Of a stretch of DNA of 64,000 nt, positions 55,776 to 64,000 are shown piece after piece (the first letter of the stretch is position 1; every line of letters begins with the position of its first letter). This stretch comes from an uncultured cyanobacterium (GTDB lineage: Bacteria > Cyanobacteriota > Cyanobacteriia > Cyanobacteriales > Nostocaceae): NCBI GenBank assembly GCA_903903925.1, contig CAIVAU010000108.1:1-64000 (forward strand), written 5' to 3'. Below the pieces are notes generated by a model that was not told the DNA's origin, did not search any database, and was given only the letters and a program-made list of their open reading frames with translations. Position numbers and translations under genes: made by a program.

Positions 55776-55888
55776 TAGCAAATTTTTTTGGTAAATACAT
55801 CTATCTAAAGCAAAAATTTATCGAAAATCCCTAGAAATCTCAGAATTACATGATCTAACAAACTAAAGTTATGGTAGAAAAGCCAAAA
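55776..55888. repeat. Right copy of ~113-bp direct repeat bounding the defence island
   Basis: Same orientation as 44218-44330. It ends with ATG 55871 opening MVEKPKLRRNSA and a stop, where the left copy opens MLRKQKMKDA into the aminotransferase fragment. The repeat probably began as the promoter and first codons of a gene split by the island. Confidence 0.85.
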
Positions 55889-55967
55889 TTGAGAAGGAAT
55901 AGTGCTTGATCAAAAACAGGGTGTCGGATCAGGACAAACGCCACCCCCTATGAATGAAAGAAACACT

Positions 55968-55995
55968 GGGCGGGGAGACCCCACCCCTACATACT
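55968..55995. repeat. Dispersed GC palindrome copy
   Basis: GGGCGGGGAGACCCC, one A/G difference, then CCCTACATAC. It is the same element as at 41408-41435 and lies just upstream of the mnmH start. Confidence 0.65.
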
Positions 55996-56007
55996 GGTAA
56001 TTCCGTA

Positions 56008-57117
56008 ATGCGACCTATACCCACACACACTCAACAGCCTTGGACAGAAACTTATAGTGAAATCATCGATGTCCGTTCTCCTAGCGAATTTGCAGAAGAC
56101 CACATCTTTGGTGCAATTAATTTACCAGTATTGAATGATGCCGAACGTGCTGAGGTAGGAACAATCTATAAACAAATCTCCCCTTTCAGCGCCCGGAAAA
56201 TTGGTGCTGCGTTGGTATCAAAAAATATCTCTCAGCATCTGAGTCAACATTTCGCCGCAAAAGAAAAAAACTACCACCCTCTGGTGTACTGCTGGCGAGG
56301 TGGACAGCGTTCTAGTAGTTTGGCTTTGGTACTGACACAAATTGGTTGGCGGGTCACTCTACTTGAAGGTGGTTACAAGACTTACCGTGCTTATGTGCGA
56401 GATCAAATAGAAAATCTGCCACAAAAATTCACCTACCAAGTCCTGTCTGGGTTCACTGGCAGCGGCAAGACACATATATTACGCCAAATGCGCCGGCGTG
56501 GTGCTCAAGTTTTAGATTTGGAAGGTTTGGCTAACCATCGCGGTTCTTTGCTTGGTGAAGAATGGGGAGATAAACCGTCACCTCAACCTTCACAAAAATA
56601 CTTTGAATCCCTATTACTTCAACAATTGCAAGGCTTTAATCCTGATGAACCAGTCTGGGTAGAATCAGAAAGTATGAAAATAGGGCAAATTCATTTGCCC
56701 CAGTCTTTGTGGGAGAAAGTAAAACAGGCGAGCTGTATAGAAATTCAACTACCCATAACTGCTAGAGTCCAGTTTCTCCTACAAGAATATCCACATCTGG
56801 TGACTTATCCAAATATTTTGAAAACAAAGTTAGAAAAACTAAAATCTCGGTATGGCTGGGAAAAATTAAGTACGTGGTATAAGTTGATTGATGCTGGGGA
56901 GTGGGAATTGTTAGTGCAGGATATGTTGCAGTTTCACTACGACCCAACGTACCTAAGATCAACCCAACGGAACTTTACTAAAGTAGAAAAAGTCCTCTAT
57001 ACGCCGGATTTATCTGATAGCAGTATTGAGACTTTGCTGGATTCTTTATTGGCTCCTTATAGGGAAAGAACTCAGGAGTCAGGAGACAGAATTCAGCTTG
57101 GTTATTCGAGAGGTTAA
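56008..57117 (+). CDS. mnmH: tRNA 2-selenouridine synthase (MnmH/SelU)
   Basis: 369 residues from ATG 56008; an upstream in-frame ATG at 55954 would translate the dispersed palindrome and is unlikely. An N-terminal rhodanese domain has the active Cys95 in YCWRGGQRSSS. A P-loop domain has GFTGSGKT (148-155). The enzyme replaces sulfur of 2-thiouridine in tRNA with selenium via a geranylated intermediate. No selD is seen in the window. It is well supported. Confidence 0.93.
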   Translation: MRPIPTHTQQPWTETYSEIIDVRSPSEFAEDHIFGAINLPVLNDAERAEVGTIYKQISPFSARKIGAALVSKNISQHLSQHFAAKEKNYHPLVYCWRGGQRSSSLALVLTQIGWRVTLLEGGYKTYRAYVRDQIENLPQKFTYQVLSGFTGSGKTHILRQMRRRGAQVLDLEGLANHRGSLLGEEWGDKPSPQPSQKYFESLLLQQLQGFNPDEPVWVESESMKIGQIHLPQSLWEKVKQASCIEIQLPITARVQFLLQEYPHLVTYPNILKTKLEKLKSRYGWEKLSTWYKLIDAGEWELLVQDMLQFHYDPTYLRSTQRNFTKVEKVLYTPDLSDSSIETLLDSLLAPYRERTQESGDRIQLGYSRG

Positions 57118-57162
57118 AGGGGTATAATCCGGGAGCATCCCAGTTTTGCAAAAAGACGATCA

Positions 57163-57219
57163 GTAGTGTGAGCCGGAAAGCTCACGTGTAGTACAAGCGA
57201 GCTTTCCGGCTCGCACTAC
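57163..57219. repeat. Long hairpin with 21-bp arms
   Basis: Arms at 57163-57183 and 57199-57219 are complementary over 21 bases with one mismatch. The right arm contains the 24-base core also found at 40101-40124. It lies downstream of mnmH and could end its transcript, though no T-tract follows. Confidence 0.7.
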
Positions 57220-57281
57220 GAATTTACGCTCATTGGGATCCACCCGTATAATCCCTCATTAATTCGCCAACAGCATCATTG

Positions 57282-57315
57282 ATTCTGACTCCTGATTCCT
57301 GACTCCTGACTTCTA
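57282..57315. repeat. CTGACTC-type heptamer repeat (short)
   Basis: A few degenerate copies of ACTCCTG just upstream of the minus-strand transporter's stop. It is the same unit as the long array at 60733-60843. Confidence 0.6.
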
Positions 57316-59172
57316 CAGGTAATACCTAACAGTGGTAACAACTTGACTTTTCTGAGCCCGTAAAGCTGTTTTTAAAAACAATGCTGTTTGGTTATGTAAA
57401 AAACCTTCCCACCAATTACGTGGTACAAAAGTAGGAATAATGACCGTTGTAAAAACACCTTGATGACGAGCTTCAAATTTGCCAATAAAATCGACGATCG
57501 GCTCAATCAAAGAGCGATAGGGAGAGTCAATAATTTCCAAAGGAATATCAGACTCTAGTTGTCGCCATTGTTCTTGCAGTTTATCTCGAGGTGTATAACC
57601 AATATCTACATGAACTGCGACAATTTCATCGGCGATGGTACGTGCATAGTCCAAAGCTTCTACTGTTCCTCGATTAAGTTGTCCAACGATCACCACAGCT
57701 GGGTGAGTAACGACTTCTGGTTTAGGTCTGGGAATATAGCCTCTAGGAGGCATTTCCTGAAGACTGAGCCGTTCTGCTACATGTTTATAGTGACGATGAA
57801 TCGCAAAAAATAGGCTCACAATCAAAGGAATCGCGACTGCGACTATCCAAGCTCCTGCTAAGAACTTTGTCTGCAAGATCACAAGCAGAACAACTGCTGT
57901 GGTGATGCTTCCCAAGCCATTCATGAAAGCTCTAGGTTGCCAACCCGATGAACGCTCTTTAAACCAGTGACGTACCATTCCTGCTTGGGAGAGAGTAAAG
58001 GAAGTGAACACACCAACGGCATAAAGAGAAATCAGCCTGTCAACACTACCTTTAAAGACAATAATGAGACCAGCACCAAATAAGCTGAGCAAAATAATCC
58101 CGTTAGAGTAGACTAAACGCTCACCCAACAATGCTAATTGCCGGGGTACAAATCCATCACGAGCTAACAGGGAGGAAAGCCGAGGAAAGTCTGCATAACT
58201 GGTATTGGCTGCTAATAGTAAAATTAACAGTGTGGCAATTTGGATAATGTTGTAGAACAAACCATTGCCTAAGATGTTGTGAGCCAACTGAGAAATTATG
58301 GTTTCTTCGGCGCTGGGAACAAGATAGTAAATGTTGGCTAAGTGAGTAATGCCCAAAAACATGCAGCCGAGAATCAAGCCCATGTAAAGCATGGTGATCC
58401 GAGCATTTTTCCATTCTGGAGGCTTAAAGGCTGGAACACCATTTGATATTGCTTCTACCCCTGTAAGCGCTGTACATCCCTGAGAAAATGCTCTCAAAAT
58501 CAAAAATAGACCAAGTGGTTCTGCTGCTGGAATGACGGGGGGAATTGCATGGATTTGTCCAGTAAACTGTTTAAAGAAACCTACGCCAATCATAATGAAA
58601 ACACTGACAACAAAGGCATAAGTGGGAATCATAAAAATTCTGCCTGATTCCCTGACACCCCTGAGATTTGCCAGCATGATTAAGAGAATAAACAGTAAGC
58701 ACAGTTCTACTGAAAAATGTCGGAATGGCTGCAACGCTGGAATGGAAGTGAGGTTATCTACTCCAGAAGCAATACTGACAGTGACTGTCAGGACATAGTC
58801 AATCATGAGTGCAGCGGCTGCTACTAAACCTGGATAGATTCCTAAGTTTTCATGAGCAACTATATAGGCTCCACCGCCATTGGGGTAGGCGCGGATGGTT
58901 TGTTGATAGGAAAGAGTAATGATCAGGAGCAGTAGCGCGATCGCCAAAGCAATCCATATAGATCCACCGATCACCGCGCCCCCTGCAAGCACCAGAACCT
59001 TTAGGATCTCTTCGGTTGCGTAAGCTACGGAAGAAAGAGCATCGGAGGAAAGAACAGCCAAGGCGGCGGCGTTGTTTAATCGTTGATCTTTGTGAGCACT
59101 GGTTGGTAAGGTGCGACCGAGTAAAAACTGTTTGATCCGAAGGTAGAAGGACATATAACGTCCACCGAGCAA
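57313..59172 (-). CDS. APC-family permease, KimA-like potassium/amino-acid transporter
   Basis: About 620 residues. It has roughly twelve membrane helices and the signatures LSSDALSSVAYATEEIL and YPNGGGAYIVAHENLG of the KUP/KimA branch of the APC superfamily. A soluble C-terminal domain (from about residue 470, VVIVGQLNRGTVEALDYA) follows, as in KimA. The start is doubtful: TTG at 59172-59170 has an AAGGAGG ribosome site seven bases before it, whereas ATG 59154 and ATG 59205 do not. KimA imports potassium; the substrate here is inferred. Confidence 0.8.
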   Translation of the reverse strand: MLGGRYMSFYLRIKQFLLGRTLPTSAHKDQRLNNAAALAVLSSDALSSVAYATEEILKVLVLAGGAVIGGSIWIALAIALLLLIITLSYQQTIRAYPNGGGAYIVAHENLGIYPGLVAAAALMIDYVLTVTVSIASGVDNLTSIPALQPFRHFSVELCLLFILLIMLANLRGVRESGRIFMIPTYAFVVSVFIMIGVGFFKQFTGQIHAIPPVIPAAEPLGLFLILRAFSQGCTALTGVEAISNGVPAFKPPEWKNARITMLYMGLILGCMFLGITHLANIYYLVPSAEETIISQLAHNILGNGLFYNIIQIATLLILLLAANTSYADFPRLSSLLARDGFVPRQLALLGERLVYSNGIILLSLFGAGLIIVFKGSVDRLISLYAVGVFTSFTLSQAGMVRHWFKERSSGWQPRAFMNGLGSITTAVVLLVILQTKFLAGAWIVAVAIPLIVSLFFAIHRHYKHVAERLSLQEMPPRGYIPRPKPEVVTHPAVVIVGQLNRGTVEALDYARTIADEIVAVHVDIGYTPRDKLQEQWRQLESDIPLEIIDSPYRSLIEPIVDFIGKFEARHQGVFTTVIIPTFVPRNWWEGFLHNQTALFLKTALRAQKSQVVTTVRYYL

Positions 59173-59265
59173 GTGTTTTCCTCCTTGCTCAGTTGGATAA
59201 ATCATTAACCACCAAGCAAGGAATATAGCAATTTTGGCAGATTCCTAAGCAATTAATCTAAAAAT

Positions 59266-60579
59266 TTAAAGTAAACTCATCTGAGTGTCTACACCACTTA
59301 CCAGCAAACGGTTCTGAGAATTTTGTTTTTCAGTTGTGGGTTCAATGCTCATTTCTTCGTCATCTGCTAGCAACTTGTGTGCAGCTTCCATCATTGATGC
59401 AGCGATATCCTTCAGGTCTTCGCGGTTGTTTAAGTAAGTTTTTAACGCTGCAATTGGATCGATGCTGTTACTCGCGCTCAATTCTGGAATGCGGGGTCGA
59501 GCCAATTGGCTGACCAATTCTGCTTGAATGGTGTAGGTATGTGCTGTACTTAAGGCATCATGCAGTAAGGAACTATCTATGAGATCTAACTGTTCGGAGC
59601 GGAGTTTATAAATTAATCTGACCACAGCATCTTGAATATTGTGCTTAGCAATTGCTTTGGCGATCGCTGTCTGTGGGTCTTCTACCTTAGATAAGTCCAC
59701 CTCTATCGTGCGGAAAGTCCGAACCGACACTGGACAAAATTCCCACGTAACGCTACCCTTCTCTAATTCTATCATCACATAGCCTTTGTCTTCCTTTTCT
59801 TCGCTAAAATCCACCCGCTCAATACTTCCTGGATAAATGATTGGGGGGTTGTTAGATTTATTCAGGTTTTGGTGGCGGTGGACGTGTCCCAGCGCTATGT
59901 AATCAAAGCAGGGTCGTATCAGCAAAGAGAGGGGAATTGTAAAGCCTTTACCCACAGCCAAAAAGCGTTCGGCTCCAAAGCTTGCATTGTCTACCATCAT
60001 ATGACCCAAAAGAACCGTTGGTACATTGGGGTCAAGGCGGCGAATCTCCCCTTCTAAGACAACTTGCAAGCGCTCTATTAATAGTTGGTTGACGGACTCC
60101 ATTGATAGACCTTCGGTTTCTTGGCGAGTCATCAGCGTGGATCGAGTCAGCCAAGGAAGAGTGATCACCTGCACTTTTCCTTTACCAGTTTGAATGTGAT
60201 GGGTGGTTAACTTATCGCCTACAACAAATCCCGGTACTCCTAGAGTACGGTAAATACATAGACTTGCTCCCCCTTGCCCTTGGGAATGTTGGTCATGATT
60301 GCCTACCAGCAGTACTGTAGGGATATTGGCATCTACTAGGCGGCGAAACTGACTCGCAAAGGCTTCCTGTACATAGGGTGGTGGTGTAGCATCAGGAAAG
60401 GCATCACCCCCAAATAACACAAGATCAACAGGGTCTGTCAAAGCTCGGTCAATACATCCAGATAGAGTCTTGACAAAATCCTCCAATCGTGTATTTAATC
60501 CCGTTTCAGGATTAATTTTACCGTGGGAGAAGCCGCTTCCCATATGAATATCTGAGAGATGGAGAATTTTGATCGTCAT
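59266..60579 (-). CDS. sbcD: SbcD-type DNA-repair exonuclease subunit
   Basis: 437 residues, metallophosphoesterase of the Mre11/SbcD type. Motifs: DIHMG (9-13), GGDAF, GNHDQ, GHMMVD and GHVHRHQ, which carry the metal ligands. With SbcC it cleaves hairpins and covalently blocked DNA ends; sbcC is not in the window. Its ATG (60579-60577) overlaps a heptamer array, so no Shine-Dalgarno is present. The C-terminal tail (about 390-437) is poorly conserved. Confidence 0.9.
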   Translation of the reverse strand: MTIKILHLSDIHMGSGFSHGKINPETGLNTRLEDFVKTLSGCIDRALTDPVDLVLFGGDAFPDATPPPYVQEAFASQFRRLVDANIPTVLLVGNHDQHSQGQGGASLCIYRTLGVPGFVVGDKLTTHHIQTGKGKVQVITLPWLTRSTLMTRQETEGLSMESVNQLLIERLQVVLEGEIRRLDPNVPTVLLGHMMVDNASFGAERFLAVGKGFTIPLSLLIRPCFDYIALGHVHRHQNLNKSNNPPIIYPGSIERVDFSEEKEDKGYVMIELEKGSVTWEFCPVSVRTFRTIEVDLSKVEDPQTAIAKAIAKHNIQDAVVRLIYKLRSEQLDLIDSSLLHDALSTAHTYTIQAELVSQLARPRIPELSASNSIDPIAALKTYLNNREDLKDIAASMMEAAHKLLADDEEMSIEPTTEKQNSQNRLLVSGVDTQMSLL

Positions 60580-60653
60580 TAGTCATTAGTCATTAGTCAT
60601 TAGTCATTAGTCATTAGTCATTAGTCATTAGTCATTAGTCATTAGTCATTAGT
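60577..60653. repeat. CATTAGT heptamer array (11 copies)
   Basis: Eleven perfect tandem heptamers. Read on the minus strand the array is a run of ATGACTA units ending in the sbcD start codon, giving many overlapping start codons and TAATG junctions. Confidence 0.9.
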
Positions 60654-60732
60654 CAAAATATAAATCTGCTGTTTATTAAGATTATGCCACTTTTGACTCC
60701 TGATGACTGTCTCCTCTGAATAAGATTATTCC

Positions 60733-60844
<112 letters not shown>

Positions 60845-60857
60845 ACTAATGACTCCT

Positions 60858-61589
60858 CTAAATATGAATCCCACACTCTGTTTTGCCCATACCCCGCCAG
60901 CGTCCGGCGCGTTCGTCTTCACCTTCAGCGATTTGTGTGGTAATGGGTTCATCGCCAATACTTGGATAACCTTGGTCGTGAAGGGGATTGTAGATCACGC
61001 TGTGTTCAGCCACGTAATTCCAACTATCATTGCGTGTCCAACTTGCTAGAGGATTTATTTTCAGCCGATTCTGGCTATCTAGTTCAAATACTGGCATATT
61101 GGCACGGGTGACAGCTTGGTCTCGGCGGCGTCCAGTAATCCAAGCGATGGTGTTGAGTTCGTCTAGACCTCGTTGTAAGGGTTCAATTTTGGTTACATGG
61201 TGGAATTTGGTAATATCTGAGTTCCAAAGGGCAACACCGTATTTAGCGGCGAAGGCTGTGCGACTGTCTACATCTGGAGTTTTGTAAATTTTTAGATCTA
61301 GGTCGTAAACTTCTTGGGCTTTGGCAACTAGTTCCAGGGTTTCACGGAAGTGGTACAGTGTGTCAAGAAATATTACAGGAACTGGGTGATTGAGTTCACG
61401 GTAGAGAATATGGGTGATCACCATGTCATCTACGTTGAAGGCGCTGGTTTGCACTAGTCCAGTTGGAGTATTCTCAATAGACCATGTCAGTATGTCTTTG
61501 GGATGGGCGGTTTCAAATTCGCGATTTAAGTGTTCTAAGTCTAATGAGTTGGTGGTTTGGACGGTGAATGGGGCAGCAACTGTCATCAT
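60858..61589 (-). CDS. cysH: Phosphoadenylyl-sulfate (PAPS) reductase
   Basis: 243 residues. It reduces PAPS to sulfite in assimilatory sulfate reduction, using thioredoxin. The catalytic Cys239 is in the C-terminal ECGIH motif. There are no other Cys residues in the protein, so the Cys-pair iron-sulfur cluster of APS reductases is absent, which favours the PAPS type. Motifs WSIENTPTGLVQTSAF and ITGRRRDQAVTRA are typical. Heptamer arrays flank the gene on both sides. Confidence 0.94.
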   Translation of the reverse strand: MMTVAAPFTVQTTNSLDLEHLNREFETAHPKDILTWSIENTPTGLVQTSAFNVDDMVITHILYRELNHPVPVIFLDTLYHFRETLELVAKAQEVYDLDLKIYKTPDVDSRTAFAAKYGVALWNSDITKFHHVTKIEPLQRGLDELNTIAWITGRRRDQAVTRANMPVFELDSQNRLKINPLASWTRNDSWNYVAEHSVIYNPLHDQGYPSIGDEPITTQIAEGEDERAGRWRGMGKTECGIHI

Positions 61590-61698
61590 TTTTTGGTTAA
61601 ATCGTTTACTAAACTTGAATCAAAGTTTATTTTACATCATGTAAAGGCACTCAATCCGCTCGGAATTCTGTACTAGTTTTATTCGGCAATCACTAAGA

Positions 61699-61887
61699 GG
61701 GAGCAGGGAGCAGGGAGCAGGGAGCAGGGAGTAGGGAGCAGGGACTAGGGAGCAGGGAGCAGGGAATAGGGAGTAGGGAGCAGGGAGCAGGGAGCAGGGA
61801 GTAGGGAGTAGGGAGCAGGGAGCAGGGAGTAGGGAGTAGGGAGCAGGGAGCAGGGAATAGGGAGCAGGGAATAGGGAGTAGGGAATA
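61699..61887. repeat. GGGAGCA heptamer array (27 units, variants)
   Basis: Twenty-seven consecutive heptamers, mostly GGGAGCA, GGGAGTA or GGGAATA, with one GGGACTA. It lies upstream of cysH (minus strand) and may separate promoter elements. Confidence 0.9.
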
Positions 61888-62009
61888 TGTTAATCCTGTG
61901 GAATATACTAAGATATTTTAAGCTATTTTAAGCTTTACTCTACTTGTATTGCTATATATCGCAGTACTGATAAAGTGAGTAGAACATATAAGATTAAAGG
62001 ATTCTACAA

Positions 62010-62114
62010 ATGAATGACTCCAAAACTCCAAATACACTGAGTCAATCTTTAGTTATGGGAATTCTGGTCACAGTGACCAGTGTTAGCATCATTACCATCA
62101 TGAACCTCTTCTGA
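62010..62114 (+). CDS. 34-residue single-helix membrane peptide
   Basis: Starts ATG 62010 with AAAGG about ten bases upstream and ends TGA 62112-62114. A short polar start (MNDSKTPNTLSQS) precedes one membrane helix (about 14-34, LVMGILVTVTSVSIITIMN). Cyanobacterial small membrane subunits have this size, but I do not recognise a known Psb, Psa, Pet or Ndh protein. A good terminator follows at 62154, which supports a real transcript. Confidence 0.55.
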   Translation: MNDSKTPNTLSQSLVMGILVTVTSVSIITIMNLF

Positions 62115-62153
62115 GAAAAAGGTTACAAATTTTAGCAAAATTATTTTATCGTA

Positions 62154-62181
62154 CTCCGCTCAGTCACTAAGCGGGGTTTTT
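62154..62181 (+). terminator. Intrinsic terminator after small membrane peptide
   Basis: Seven-base stem CTCCGCT / AGCGGGG (one T-G pair) with a nine-base loop and a following TTTTT run. Confidence 0.75.
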
Positions 62182-62249
62182 ACGTTTCAGAGTCTCCACA
62201 CCCCCCCACACTCCCCTCTTCTGTAAACTATATGTGGAGGTGGCAACTT

Positions 62250-62560
62250 ATGAACCAAACCCAAATACAAACAGAACCGAATATATATACCTTTGATGAA
62301 TTCATCGAATGGTATCCTGACTCCTCACCAATACGCTAGCCTATGAAGCTATGGGCATCAGTGAATATTTGATTGTAGATTTTGCCGCACTGGGTGGGCG
62401 TAAGTTTATCGGTAATCCTAAACAGCCAACCATTTTCGTCTGTGAGCTCATCGATGGGGAATATCAAATGACTCCCTTTAGAGGGAGCGACCTTCTGGTA
62501 TGACCGAACTTCCCACACTTAAACTTGACCGCTCAACAAATTTTTGATTCGGCATTTTAA
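62250..62560 (+). pseudogene. Degenerate Uma2-family endonuclease
   Basis: ATG 62250 has a good ribosome site (TGGAGG) and starts MNQTQIQTEPNIYTFDEF as in Uma2 (DUF820) proteins. The central catalytic region is deleted and the frame resumes with YEAMGISEYLIVDFAALGGR, then VCELIDGEYQMTPFRGSDLL. It then meets an in-frame TGA (62503-62505) before NFPHLNLTAQQIF. It is a broken gene. Confidence 0.8.
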
Positions 62561-62629
62561 TGTAACGGATTGCAACGTATAATGAAAACGACAAAACGAT
62601 TAAGAAATATTGAAGAGAAGTAAGGTTAA

Positions 62630-64000
<1,371 letters not shown>

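Larger units (their letters stand above)
55655..56007. other. Non-coding end of the island
   Basis: About 350 bases holding the right direct-repeat copy (55776-55888) and a dispersed palindrome (55968-55995). A 24-codon frame (MEKTMMRSNTSGRGLEYLQC...) at 55678-55752 is too short to support. Confidence 0.5.

Noticed and set aside
55471-55800. Minus-strand 109-codon frame
   Set aside because: It is the antisense of the Mad8-like continuation and enters the direct repeat.
44218-55888. Prophage or transposon identity for the island
   Set aside because: No integrase, transposase or phage structural gene lies between the repeats.
59155-59265. c-di-AMP (ydaO) riboswitch ahead of the KimA-like gene
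   Set aside because: The intergenic space is only about 60-95 bases and no riboswitch-like conserved core is visible.

Overview
The window is cyanobacterial chromosome. Evidence seen directly: HIP1 octamers (GCGATCGC, e.g. 13681, 17762, 18123), a plant-type phytoene desaturase (CrtP) at the right edge, heptanucleotide tandem repeats of the kind common in filamentous cyanobacteria, and GlfT-, SqdB-like and CHAT/FHA proteins. Genus cannot be fixed from the sequence alone.

Layout. 0-4.7 kb: two MscS-type channels, a STAS/histidine-kinase-like ATPase partner-switching pair, and a wrecked chemotaxis receptor. 4.9-12 kb: a secreted FHA/TPS adhesin overlapping a TPR-CHAT protease-like gene, then two small envelope or hypothetical genes. 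12.5-34.9 kb: a surface-polysaccharide locus with an ABC exporter (Wzm/Wzt), about nine glycosyltransferases, three methyltransferases, UDP-galactopyranose mutase with a GlfT2-like galactofuranosyltransferase, a Wzy/O-antigen-ligase-like membrane protein and a lipoprotein beta-helix enzyme. 35-44 kb: tRNA-Gln, VapBC, a Wzc-like co-polymerase/tyrosine kinase, an SqdB-like epimerase beside a GT21-type glycosyltransferase, and a membrane protein. 44.2-55.9 kb: an 11.6-kb defence island bounded by a ~113-bp direct repeat. 56-64 kb: housekeeping genes (mnmH, KimA-like transporter, sbcD, cysH, crtP) separated by dense heptamer repeats.

The polysaccharide genes would act together: GT2/GT4 enzymes build a repeat containing galactofuranose, methyltransferases decorate or cap it, and Wzt (with a C-terminal carbohydrate-binding domain) and Wzm export it. 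The Wzy-like and Wzc-like proteins suggest a second or hybrid route. The defence island has the gene order of the methylation-associated defence system (MADS: HTH, N6-adenine methylase, AAA ATPase, Mad4, specificity subunit, ..., Mad7, Mad8). It appears to be decaying: the specificity subunit stops inside its second recognition domain, joined directly to the 3' end of the next gene, and Mad8 is frameshifted and truncated. Several other relics (a wzm 3'-end duplicate, two Uma2 endonuclease remnants, a phytanoyl-CoA dioxygenase stub, an aminotransferase fragment) show active rearrangement.
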